Position numbers and translations under genes: made by a program. Below, piece by piece: positions 7,812 to 15,318 of a stretch of DNA of 64,000 bases; positions within the stretch are counted from its first letter, which is position 1; each line of letters starts with the position of its first letter. The DNA comes from Streptomyces lincolnensis. GTDB taxonomy: Bacteria > Actinomycetota > Actinomycetes > Streptomycetales > Streptomycetaceae. The stretch covers positions 5,270,001-5,334,000 of the forward strand of contig NZ_CP016438.1 of assembly GCF_001685355.1 (NCBI RefSeq), read 5' to 3'. The notes beneath the pieces were generated by a model. It worked only from the letters and a program-made list of their open reading frames with translations. It was not told the DNA's origin and did not search any database.

Positions 7812-8689
7812 GCGACACCTGCCACGATCGTCGAGTAGGGGGAGCCGACTTCATCGTCGGTCATGCTCATGTCACCCGAAGTCCGGGCATCGCCGTGCAC
7901 CACAGCCGCCAGCCGGGACACCAGTGTCGCGGGGGAGGGTGAGGAGAAGATCCGGCGGCCGACGGCCAGTCCGCGGCAGCCGGAGGCCATCACCGCCGCG
8001 CCGTACTCCACGAGGTCGGAGCCGTCGGGCGGGCCGCCGGCCGCGAGGACGGGGATGGGACTGTGGGCCACCACCTCGGCCATCCGCTCCAGCGGCAGGG
8101 CGACGGAGGTCTTCACCATGTCGGCGCCCAGATCCGCGGCCACGTTGACCAGATGCGCGAGGAGGGCGGGATCGCGCGGGTCGTCGATGCGGGGGCCGCG
8201 CGGATAGACCATCGCGATCAGCGGCATCCCCCAGGTGTCGCAGGAGCGGGCCACCGCCCCGAGGTCGGCCAGCTGCTGCCGCTCGGTGTCCGAGCCGAGG
8301 TTCACATGGACGCTGACCGCGTCCGCGCCGAGCGCGAGGGCCTCCTCGACATCACCGACCAGCACCTTGGCGTCGACGTCGGCGGAGCATGCCGTACTGG
8401 CGCTCAGATGCACCACCAGCGCGCAGTCCTTCAGGATCTCCGGGGCGAGGCCGCGGGCCCGGCCCTTGTGGACGATGATCCCGTCGGCGCCCCCGGCCAC
8501 CAGGGCGCGCAGCAGGTTCTCCCACTGCCCGGCGGGGGCGACCGGGCCGTCCGACACGCTGTGGTCGAGAGGCACGAACAGATGTCGCCCGTCCCCCGCG
8601 AGCGAAAGCCTTCTTGAGCGCAATAACTTGCCGGTTCTCAGCACGGTCAATGCCTTCCCAGCCGAAAACGATGGTCGTAGAACTTTCAA
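7808..8689 (-). CDS. griI: Class I aldolase, GriI-like (2-amino-4,5-dihydroxy-6-oxo-7-phosphooxyheptanoate synthase)
   Basis: About 293 aa, a DeoC/FbaB-like (beta/alpha)8 aldolase: FVPLDHSVSDGP, GADGIIVHKGRA, LGADAVSVHVNLGS, MPLIAMVYPRGPR, GADMVKTSVALP (Schiff-base Lys in VKTS) and VLAAGGPP. GriI joins aspartate-4-semialdehyde and dihydroxyacetone phosphate, the first step to 3,4-AHBA. Pairing with the GriH-like gene through an ATGA overlap supports this. The start is uncertain: the longest frame begins with TTG at 8689 and no strong ribosome site is evident, so the true start may be slightly internal. It is the first gene of the minus-strand operon and faces the divergent transporter at 8883. 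Confidence 0.85.
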   Translation of the reverse strand: MKVLRPSFSAGKALTVLRTGKLLRSRRLSLAGDGRHLFVPLDHSVSDGPVAPAGQWENLLRALVAGGADGIIVHKGRARGLAPEILKDCALVVHLSASTACSADVDAKVLVGDVEEALALGADAVSVHVNLGSDTERQQLADLGAVARSCDTWGMPLIAMVYPRGPRIDDPRDPALLAHLVNVAADLGADMVKTSVALPLERMAEVVAHSPIPVLAAGGPPDGSDLVEYGAAVMASGCRGLAVGRRIFSSPSPATLVSRLAAVVHGDARTSGDMSMTDDEVGSPYSTIVAGVA

Positions 8690-8882
8690 GCGAGGCGCGC
8701 ATCAGCATTCCGGGGTTATTTGCGGCTTGGCAAGGTGGCATCGCCCGGAAATTTTTATGCGGTGCGTCACATGATTATTGACAGCGCTTCGACAGGAACA
8801 ACTGCCTTGACTCCGGCGGGGATTGGGGGCGGAACAATGGACGTCGTCCCCGAATTATGACGTGGTCGAAAGTGGGTTCCCC

Positions 8883-10238
8883 ATGCCCGATTCACCGCCG
8901 AGAACCATCCCGGAAGCCGTCGGCCCGATATCCGACGGCTTATCGGAAAAGGCCGGGAAGAGCTCCCCTCCCAAGGTCGCAGCGGCGAGTCTGATCGGCA
9001 CCACGATCGAGTACTACGACTTCGCCGTGTACGGAACCGCCTCCGCGCTCGTCCTGGGCCCCGCCTTCTTCCCCTCCGGGAACGCCACCGTCTCCTCGCT
9101 GGCCGCGTTCCTCACCTTCACCGCGGCCTTCCTGTCCCGTCCCCTCGGGGTCGTGCTGTTCGGGACGATCGGCGACCGGCTGGGCCGACGGCGGGCCCTG
9201 GTCGCCTCACTGATGCTGATGGGCGTGGCCACGGCCGGCGTCGGACTGCTGCCGACCTACGAGAGCGCGGGACTCCTCGCTCCCGTCCTGCTGGTGACGC
9301 TCCGGCTGCTCCAGGGCGTGAGCATGGGCGGCGAATGGGGCGGGGCGGTGCTGCTGGCCGCCGAGCACGCGCCGCCCGGCCGCCGGGCGCTGTACGCGGC
9401 CGTCCCCAACGTCGGCCCCTCGCTGGGCTTCCTGCTCTCCAGCGCGGTCATCCTGCCCACCCTGCACTACGCCGGCCGCGACGGGTTCGCCGAGGGCGCC
9501 TGGCGGATCCCGTTCCTGCTCAGCACGGTGCTCGTGGTGATCGGCCTCTGGGTGCGCTCGACGGTCTCGGAGTCACCGCTGTTCACCGCACAGCAGCGCA
9601 CCCGGGCACCGGCGTCCCGCTTCCCGCTCGGCACGCTGGTCACCCGCCATCCCCGGCGGCTGCTGCTCGGCATCGGCGCGGCGATCGGCGGCTCGGCCGT
9701 CTACTACCTGACGATCGTCTACAGCCTGTCGTACGGTCCGAAGGAACTCGGCATCCCGCAGAACACCATGCTCACCGCCGCGAGCATCGGCGCGGGGGCC
9801 GGGATCCTGCTCACCCTGCCGGTGGCGCGGCTCGCCGACCGGATCGGCCGCCGCCCGGTGATGCTGACCGGAGCCGCCGGGTCCGTCCTGTGGGCCGTCC
9901 CCATGTACGCCTCCCTCAGCACCCGCGACGGCGTGGTGATCACCGGCGCGTACACCGTCGGGCTGCTGCTGCTCGCCCTGATGTTCTCCCCGGCGGCGGC
10001 CTTCCTGGCCGAGCTGTTCCCCGGACCGCTGCGCTACTCCGGTGCCTCCACGACGTTCATCCTCGCCAACACCCTCGGCGGCGGCCTCGCCCCGCTCACG
10101 GCCACCTGGCTCCACAGCCACTGGGACTCCCCGCTCGTCCTCGGCTTCTACACCGGGGCGCTGTGCCTGGTGAGCCTGCTGTGCCTGCTCGCCCTGCCGG
10201 AGACGCGGGACGTCGACTTCGACGACTTCGACGCCTGA
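8883..10238 (+). CDS. MFS transporter, metabolite:H+ symporter (MHS) type
   Basis: 451 aa from ATG 8883; a TTG at 8823 in the same frame would add 20 residues. Family marks: IEYYDFAVYGTASALVLG in the first membrane helix, FGTIGDRLGRRRALV after the second, GGEWGGAVLLAAEHAPPGRR between helices 4 and 5, and RLADRIGRRPVM mid-protein. About twelve hydrophobic segments are seen. Members carry small organic acids such as shikimate, proline or aromatic acids with protons. The 193-bp divergent arrangement with the 3,4-AHBA aldolase suggests co-regulation and uptake or export of a pathway acid. The stop lies 1 nt from the convergent secreted-protein gene. Confidence 0.88.
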   Translation: MPDSPPRTIPEAVGPISDGLSEKAGKSSPPKVAAASLIGTTIEYYDFAVYGTASALVLGPAFFPSGNATVSSLAAFLTFTAAFLSRPLGVVLFGTIGDRLGRRRALVASLMLMGVATAGVGLLPTYESAGLLAPVLLVTLRLLQGVSMGGEWGGAVLLAAEHAPPGRRALYAAVPNVGPSLGFLLSSAVILPTLHYAGRDGFAEGAWRIPFLLSTVLVVIGLWVRSTVSESPLFTAQQRTRAPASRFPLGTLVTRHPRRLLLGIGAAIGGSAVYYLTIVYSLSYGPKELGIPQNTMLTAASIGAGAGILLTLPVARLADRIGRRPVMLTGAAGSVLWAVPMYASLSTRDGVVITGAYTVGLLLLALMFSPAAAFLAELFPGPLRYSGASTTFILANTLGGGLAPLTATWLHSHWDSPLVLGFYTGALCLVSLLCLLALPETRDVDFDDFDA

Positions 10239-10239
10239 C

Positions 10240-11526
10240 TCACGAACCGTCCGCGCGGACCGCGTACACGTACCGGGCGCCCGTGTACTCGCTCACGTTC
10301 CAGATCACCGACTCGCCGTACGCCCAGCCGGACGCCCCGCTGCTGTGGAAGCTCAGGTCCTCGCAGCCGATGGCCAGATCGGCCACCGTGCTCGCGGAGT
10401 TGGCGCCCGAGGTGAAGGTGCGCAGGGTGCCCTTGGCGGAGGGGCCCGCGCTCGCCGAGAGGTAGTGCTTGGTGGTGCGGGAGACGACACCCTGGATCTT
10501 CTGCTGGGCGACGGTGACGGCCTCGGTCGCGGTGAGCGAGGCCGGATGCCGGTCGGTGTGGTCGAGCGCCCAACGGACCACCTTCGGCGTGGTGTTGGTG
10601 GGTCTGGTCGAGCCGTTGTAGGGGTCGCCGGGCTCGTCGTAGTCGACGGCACCGGAGAGCGAGTACTCGCCTATCACCAGGCTGTCGGGGCTACTGGCGC
10701 GGTCGAGGCCTATCGCCGAGTAGCGCAGCCAGGTGCCGGCGTTGTCGTAGGCGTGGCTCTGCGGCAGCACGTACTGGTACCCGTAGCCGTAGTACCGGCC
10801 GTCGGTGTGCAGACCGCACACGTCCTTCTCGGCGGTGGCGACCGTGAACAGGGTCCTCAGGTCGAAGATCCGCAGGCCTTTGAACGTGTCGACGACGTAG
10901 AGGAGATCGCCGTACCACATGATCCCGCCGGCGTGCTTGCGGACGGGGGCGAAGGAGTACGCGCCGGAGCCGGCCCGCACCGGCTCGACGAGCAGGACGT
11001 GCCGGTAGGCCGGCGCGGCGGGGGTGTTGTGGTCGACGAAGGTCAGCCGCATGCCCTTGTCGAGCGCGTACTCGTCCTCGGGGTCGGCGTCGGTGTCGGT
11101 CTCGAAGTACCAGGAGACCAGGACGACCTTGTTGGCGCCGCCCTCGGGATAGAGGCCGTTGCCGTAGGCGTCGGCGCTGGTGGTGACGCCCTGGGGTATC
11201 CAGTACGGCACCTGCTGGTCGTCGGGGTCCCAGGCGAAACCGGTCTGGAAGGCCTCCGACGTGCTGGGGGCGCCGGTGAGGCGGTCGGCGCTGCGGTTGG
11301 TGTCGGCGACGACCGTGGCCGCGTCCACCGTGGGCAGCTTCGCCGCCAGCCCCGCCGTCAGGTCGGCGAACCGGCCGTGGCCGTTGGAATCGCGGCTCGT
11401 GAGCCGGTACCTGCTCGGGTCGAGGGTGGCCGCGTGGGCGGTACCGGGGGCGAGGAGGCCGCCGGCGACTCCGGCTAAGGGAGTCGCCGCGAGGCCCTTG
11501 ACGATCGTTCGGCGCGTCATGCTCAT
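10240..11526 (-). CDS. Tat-secreted protein of unknown function
   Basis: 428 aa from the ATG at 11526 (a second ATG is at 11520). The N-terminus MTRRTIVKGLAATPLAGVAG is a twin-arginine signal, with likely cleavage after GTAHA. The mature part has repeated aromatic and glycine-rich strands (GGIMWYGDLLYVVDT, LRIFDLRTLFTV, YYGYGYQYVLPQ) suggestive of a beta-propeller. No catalytic motif is recognised. Such proteins are common in Streptomyces and lack assigned function. It converges on the MHS transporter with 1 nt between stop codons, and probably marks the end of the biosynthetic cluster. Confidence 0.8.
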   Translation of the reverse strand: MSMTRRTIVKGLAATPLAGVAGGLLAPGTAHAATLDPSRYRLTSRDSNGHGRFADLTAGLAAKLPTVDAATVVADTNRSADRLTGAPSTSEAFQTGFAWDPDDQQVPYWIPQGVTTSADAYGNGLYPEGGANKVVLVSWYFETDTDADPEDEYALDKGMRLTFVDHNTPAAPAYRHVLLVEPVRAGSGAYSFAPVRKHAGGIMWYGDLLYVVDTFKGLRIFDLRTLFTVATAEKDVCGLHTDGRYYGYGYQYVLPQSHAYDNAGTWLRYSAIGLDRASSPDSLVIGEYSLSGAVDYDEPGDPYNGSTRPTNTTPKVVRWALDHTDRHPASLTATEAVTVAQQKIQGVVSRTTKHYLSASAGPSAKGTLRTFTSGANSASTVADLAIGCEDLSFHSSGASGWAYGESVIWNVSEYTGARYVYAVRADGS

Positions 11527-11580
11527 GACGCGCCAACGTAGGGGTGATCGAACAGTCGACACAACTACATATGTTCGATC

Positions 11581-11612
11581 GGGTGGCCGGGTGGCCGGGT
11601 GGCCGGGTGGCC
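11581..11612. repeat. Four perfect 8-bp tandem repeats (GGGTGGCC)
   Basis: Four exact GGGTGGCC units lie in the 100-bp gap between the Tat-secreted protein start and the end of the ABM-domain gene, followed by a partial unit. It is noncoding and likely slippage-prone. It is close enough to the Tat-protein start to sit within its promoter. Confidence 0.85.
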
Positions 11613-11627
11613 GGATGGTGTCCGGTG

Positions 11628-11954
11628 TCAGTCCTGCTTCGGTGCCGCCTGCTGGACCACCTCGAAGGACCACAGCGTCGAGTCCGTCGCGGCCGGCTTC
11701 GGGCGCTCGCCCTCCGCGGAGCCACCGCGGTGGGCGGACTGGCCGCGGCCGGTCATCCAGTTCTGGAAGTCCTCCTCGGAGCGCCAGCGCGTGTAGACGA
11801 GGTAGGTGTCGGTGCCTTCCACCGGGCGCAGCAGCTCGAACCACTCGAAGCCGTCCGAGCTCTCCACCGCGCCGGCGCGGGCGGCGAACCGCTTCTCCAG
11901 CGTCTCGCGCTGCTCCTCCGGAACGGTGAGTACGTTGATCTTCACGATGCTCAT
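11628..11954 (-). CDS. Antibiotic biosynthesis monooxygenase (ABM) domain protein
   Basis: 108 aa with a single ABM (dimeric alpha-beta barrel) domain: KINVLTVPEEQRETLEKRFA, SDGFEWFELLRPVEGTDTYLVYTRW, EEDFQNWM. This is the pattern of HmoA/IsdG-like haem-degrading or small-molecule monooxygenases, which are cofactor-light and often dimeric. The short C-terminal tail is Lys/Pro/Gln rich. It diverges from trpF with a 71-bp gap. Substrate unknown; a haem-oxygenase-like role is as plausible as biosynthesis. Confidence 0.82.
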   Translation of the reverse strand: MSIVKINVLTVPEEQRETLEKRFAARAGAVESSDGFEWFELLRPVEGTDTYLVYTRWRSEEDFQNWMTGRGQSAHRGGSAEGERPKPAATDSTLWSFEVVQQAAPKQD

Positions 11955-12025
11955 ACGGCCATTGTCCTCGCCGAGGCCCGCCCCACGGCCGCCGGGCCCC
12001 TCGCCCGCGTCGGTACCGTGGGGCC

Positions 12026-12637
12026 GTGAGCAACTCCCTCTTCGTCAAGATCTGCGGTCTGAAGACCGAGCGGGACGTCGACACGGCCGTCGAGGCGGGC
12101 GCCGACGCGATCGGGTTCGTCTTCTCCGCGAGCCCCCGCCGGATCGACGCCGCGACGGCCGCGCGGCTGGCCCGCCGGGTGCCCGAGCACGTCCTGACGG
12201 TCGGTGTGTTCCGCGCCGAACCCCTGGACGAGGTGCGGTCCGTGGCCGAGGCCGCGGACATCCGTGCCGTCCAGCTGCACGGGCCGGAGGACCGGGACTA
12301 CTACGACGACCTCGCGGCGGGCGGCTGGACGCTGATCCGGGCCGCCGCCTTCGGCGACGCGGTGCCGCGCTGCGGGGAGCTGGGCGAGGACATGCTCCTC
12401 GTCGACGCCCCCGTGCCGGGCTCCGGCGTCGCCTGGGACTGGACCAGCAAGCCGCAGGTCGGCCCCGGCGAGAAGTGGCTCCTGGCCGGCGGGCTCACCC
12501 CGGACAACGTGCGCGACGCCGTCGACGCGACCCGGCCGTGGGGCGTCGACGTCTCCAGCGGTGTGGAACGCAGCCGGGGGGTCAAGGACCCCGCCCTGAT
12601 CACCGCGTTCGTGGAGGCGGCCCGCGCCCGGTCCTGA
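12026..12637 (+). CDS. trpF: Phosphoribosylanthranilate isomerase
   Basis: 203 aa, GTG start. Characteristic motifs: FVKICGLKTERDV (catalytic Cys in ICGLK), GADAIGFVFSASPRRI, VGVFRAEPLDEV, AVQLHGPED, LLVDAPVPGSG, LLAGGLTPDNV (phosphate loop) and GVDVSSGVERSRGVKD. It catalyses the Amadori rearrangement of PRA to CdRP in tryptophan synthesis. Many actinomycetes use the dual HisA/TrpF enzyme PriA and lack a dedicated trpF, so a stand-alone copy is notable. No other trp gene is adjacent. Confidence 0.93.
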   Translation: MSNSLFVKICGLKTERDVDTAVEAGADAIGFVFSASPRRIDAATAARLARRVPEHVLTVGVFRAEPLDEVRSVAEAADIRAVQLHGPEDRDYYDDLAAGGWTLIRAAAFGDAVPRCGELGEDMLLVDAPVPGSGVAWDWTSKPQVGPGEKWLLAGGLTPDNVRDAVDATRPWGVDVSSGVERSRGVKDPALITAFVEAARARS

Positions 12638-12650
12638 CGCGGGCCGCCTC
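12614..12650 (+). terminator. Hairpin overlapping the trpF stop codon
   Basis: A perfect 13-bp stem (12614-12626 with 12638-12650) around an 11-nt loop that contains the TGA stop of trpF. It lies between convergent genes and could terminate both. The run of T after it is poor, as usual in Streptomyces. Confidence 0.65.
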
Positions 12651-12664
12651 TACGCCGGTACCTC

Positions 12665-13231
12665 TCAGCCGGTGCTCGTCCAGCTGTGCGCCACGTCGAC
12701 CACCAGGCGGTCGGGCAGCTGGATCACCCGGAACGGCAGCCGGGCCCGGACGCCCAGCCCGATCTGGGTCTCGCCCTCGAAGCTGGCGCCGAACCGGGTG
12801 TCCCGGAAGGTGGTGTATCCGCTGACGTCCACACCCGGCAGGGGCTGGCCCGCCCGGCCCGGGTACACGGCCCCGCCGCCGTGCGGGTCGTAACTCGGCG
12901 CGGCGACCCGCACTTCGAGGATGGCCCCGCCGGCCACGGGTATCTGCTTCCCCGAAGCGAGCTGGTGGAACTCGTCGACGTATCCGACGTAGTGGCCGAT
13001 CTCGCTGCCGCCGCCGGGGACGTCGAACACCAGGCGGTCGTAGCACTCGTGCTGGCCGGCCCGGACGTTGGTCAGCGGGATGATGCTGGAGCCCACCGTG
13101 CCCTTGTCCCCGCTGCCCCAGCCCGTCGGGCAGGCGGCCGCGGCCGGTGCGGCGGCGGCGCTGGTCGCCGCCGCGCCCAGTCCGGCCCCCGCCAGAACCA
13201 GTGCCGCCACAGTGGCTGAGATGCGTCGCAT
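12665..13231 (-). CDS. Secreted AMIN-like domain protein
   Basis: 188 aa from ATG 13231, which is preceded by a purine-rich GGGGGAA site. The Sec signal peptide MRRISATVAALVLAGAGLG ends in an Ala-rich cleavage region. The mature protein starts CPTGWGSGDKG and has two Cys plus the strands YDRLVFDVPGGG, IGHYVGYVDEFH and PFRVIQLPDRLVVDVAHSW. This matches the actinobacterial AMIN-like secreted family (distantly related to the AMIN cell-wall-targeting domain). A cell-envelope role is expected; no enzyme motif is visible. Confidence 0.75.
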   Translation of the reverse strand: MRRISATVAALVLAGAGLGAAATSAAAAPAAAACPTGWGSGDKGTVGSSIIPLTNVRAGQHECYDRLVFDVPGGGSEIGHYVGYVDEFHQLASGKQIPVAGGAILEVRVAAPSYDPHGGGAVYPGRAGQPLPGVDVSGYTTFRDTRFGASFEGETQIGLGVRARLPFRVIQLPDRLVVDVAHSWTSTG

Positions 13232-13466
13232 GATTCCCCCATGGTTGTGTACTGCTCCTGCCCGGTGAGACGGCCCGAGGCACCGGAAGGTTGTGTACCG
13301 GCAGCGCGACCGGTACCCGGGCCGCCCGGAGTCTGTACGAGCAGCGACGGGCGCGGGCCTGGTGGGCGCGCCGCGTCCGGAGCGCCGACGGCGACACCGT
13401 CCCCCCGCGGCCGACACATCGCCGAACTCTCCGACGCGGGCCGGCCGAGGCCTGATTCCGGTGCCG

Positions 13467-14531
13467 TCAGCTCTTCGCCCCGGCCGGCTCCTCCCCACGC
13501 CGGTCGACGACCGTGCGCTGCATGACGGCCGAACTGCCGTAGAGGGTGTCGGTGGTGATGCCCCGGCTCTCGTCGTGCGTGATGTACGAGCGGGAGCCGA
13601 GGAAGGCGAAGGTGTGGCGGTCGAAGATCCACTCGTCGCGGGTGGCGGAGCCGGCGTCCTCGCGGGTGATGGCGATGCCGCGGCGGCCGGCGGCGTCGAC
13701 GGCGTCCGGGACCTCCCGTACGCCGGGGATCCGCGCGGCGGCCCGGTAGAACGCGGCGGCGTTGGCGGGCGGCATGATCGTCTCGCCGACGAGGTCGCCG
13801 ATCGTGGTGAACACGGCCTGTTCCCTGGACTCTCCGTCGGCCACCCTCACCTGGTCGTGGAGCAGGTCGAGCAGGGCGTCGGGGTCGGTCGGCAGCGAGG
13901 CCAGCCACGCGTAGGTGGGGTGGTGGATGCCCGCCGTCACGGCGTCGCCGCCCTCGATGGGGATCATCTGGCCCGGCATCACCGCGCCCTCGCCGGTCTC
14001 CAGGATCCATCCGACGGTCTTGAGCGGACCGGGGTCCTGGGGCGTCCAGATCTGCCGTTCGTGCGGGACCTTGCCGAGCCGTACGGGCCCGTCGAAGGTG
14101 CCCGTGTTCGACAGGGCCAGGCTCCTGACGTACACGAACTGGTCGTCGCGCACCGGCGTCGCGTCGGACGCCATGGCCGCGACGGCGATCCGGTCGAGCG
14201 TGACGGAGGCGCCGCTCGCCGGCGCGGACGGAGCGGTCGCCCCGCCCGATCCCGTCACCCCGGTCGAGGGCGCGGAGCCGTGGCCGCCGCCCGAGAGGGT
14301 GACGGCCAGCGCCCCGGCCAGCGCCAGCGACGCGACGGGCAACAGCACCGCGGGCCGCAGCAGTTGGCGGCGTCTTGCCGGTGGCTCCTGCCCGGCGGCG
14401 GATTCACGGGCGCGGTCCTGGTCGATCTGCTGCATCAGAACGTCCTTGAAGTGGAGGTGTCGCTCCGGCGGGAGGTCCCACTCCTGGTCCCACCGGGACG
14501 GGTGGTCCCACCGGGACTTGTCGGCGTTCAT
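13467..14531 (-). CDS. CU044_5270 family membrane protein, sigma-factor partner
   Basis: 354 aa. The N-terminal ~55 residues are cytosolic and charged, followed by one membrane helix (AVLLPVASLALAGALAVTL) and a long external domain containing EQAVFTTIGDLVGETIMPP, the usual CU044_5270 block, and a C-terminal FAFLGSRSYITHDE region. These proteins commonly follow ECF-type sigma genes and are thought to act as or with anti-sigma factors. Here the ATG overlaps the sigma stop (ATGA), which supports that pairing. No zinc-binding HxxxCxxC anti-sigma motif is visible in the cytosolic part. Confidence 0.8.
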   Translation of the reverse strand: MNADKSRWDHPSRWDQEWDLPPERHLHFKDVLMQQIDQDRARESAAGQEPPARRRQLLRPAVLLPVASLALAGALAVTLSGGGHGSAPSTGVTGSGGATAPSAPASGASVTLDRIAVAAMASDATPVRDDQFVYVRSLALSNTGTFDGPVRLGKVPHERQIWTPQDPGPLKTVGWILETGEGAVMPGQMIPIEGGDAVTAGIHHPTYAWLASLPTDPDALLDLLHDQVRVADGESREQAVFTTIGDLVGETIMPPANAAAFYRAAARIPGVREVPDAVDAAGRRGIAITREDAGSATRDEWIFDRHTFAFLGSRSYITHDESRGITTDTLYGSSAVMQRTVVDRRGEEPAGAKS

Positions 14532-15175
14532 GAGGTCTCCTCCCGCAGGAACAGGGCCGCGAGCGCGGCCTCACTCTCCATCTCTCCGCGGGCCGCCGGT
14601 GGTTCCGCACCGGCCGGCCCCGCACCGTGCTCCGCGAGCCGGGCCAGCCGGGCCCGGGCGCGCGAGAGCCGGGAGCGCACGGTGCCGACCGGGATGCCGA
14701 GCGCCTCGGCGGCCTGCCGGTAGTCCAGTCCGGCGGCCACGCACAGGGCGAACACCTCACGGTCCTGGCGGCGCAACCGCCCCAGCGCCCGGTGGACCGC
14801 CGCGAGCCGACGGGCGTCGTCGATGCGGCCCGCGGTCTCCTCCGCGAAGTCCGCCACCGGCCGCGGCCGCGGGCTGCGGGCCAGGAAGGCGAGCCGTCGG
14901 CGCCGGCCACGGTTGGCGTTGTGCGCCTTGTGCGTGGCGATGCCGAGCAGCCAGGGCCCCAGCGAACCGCCCTCCGGATCCACCGACTCCCGGGTGCGCC
15001 AGGCGGCGAGGAAGGTCTCGGACATCGCCTCCTCGGCCTCCGACCAGTCGCCGGTCAGCCGCAGGGCGTGGTTGTGGACCGCCCGCGCGTACCGGTCGTA
15101 CAGGTCGGCGAAGGCCGTACGGTCCCCGGCCCGTATGCGGGCCCGTAGCGACTCCGCTGGTTCTGTATCCGTCAC
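14528..15175 (-). CDS. RNA polymerase sigma factor, ECF (sigma-70 family)
   Basis: 215 aa from GTG 15175, chosen because GGGGAG lies about 8 nt upstream; a longer frame opens at 15223. Region 2 is seen in FADLYDRYARAVHNHALRLT and AEEAMSETFLAAWR, and region 4 in LGRLRRQDREVFALC and AEALGIPVGTVRSRLSRARA. The protein directs RNA polymerase to a specific promoter set. It is coupled by an ATGA overlap to the membrane protein 13467-14531, its likely regulator. The promoter it recognises cannot be deduced here. Confidence 0.88.
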   Translation of the reverse strand: MTDTEPAESLRARIRAGDRTAFADLYDRYARAVHNHALRLTGDWSEAEEAMSETFLAAWRTRESVDPEGGSLGPWLLGIATHKAHNANRGRRRRLAFLARSPRPRPVADFAEETAGRIDDARRLAAVHRALGRLRRQDREVFALCVAAGLDYRQAAEALGIPVGTVRSRLSRARARLARLAEHGAGPAGAEPPAARGEMESEAALAALFLREETS

Positions 15176-15252
15176 ACCTGTTACTCCCCGCGGGCCCGCC
15201 GCGGTTCCTGTGGCGCGCGCCACACCCGACGCGCCCGTCCGAACGCACGACG

Positions 15253-15282
15253 AAGGCCCAGACCGTCACCGGCCTGGGCCTT
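15253..15282 (-). terminator. Stem-loop after the aminopeptidase gene
   Basis: The 9-bp stem AAGGCCCAG / CTGGGCCTT (15253-15261, 15274-15282) lies about 35 nt past the stop at 15319 on the minus strand. It probably terminates transcription of the hydrolase gene before the sigma-factor promoter region. Confidence 0.6.
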
Positions 15283-15318
15283 CCTCAGCGTGTCACGGAC
15301 AGCGTGTCACGGACTCGA

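Noticed and set aside
15287..15314. Duplicated TGTCACGG element as further ECF41 promoters
   Set aside because: The seventh base is G rather than A, no CGTC lies 16 nt downstream, and the stretch is at a gene 3' end.
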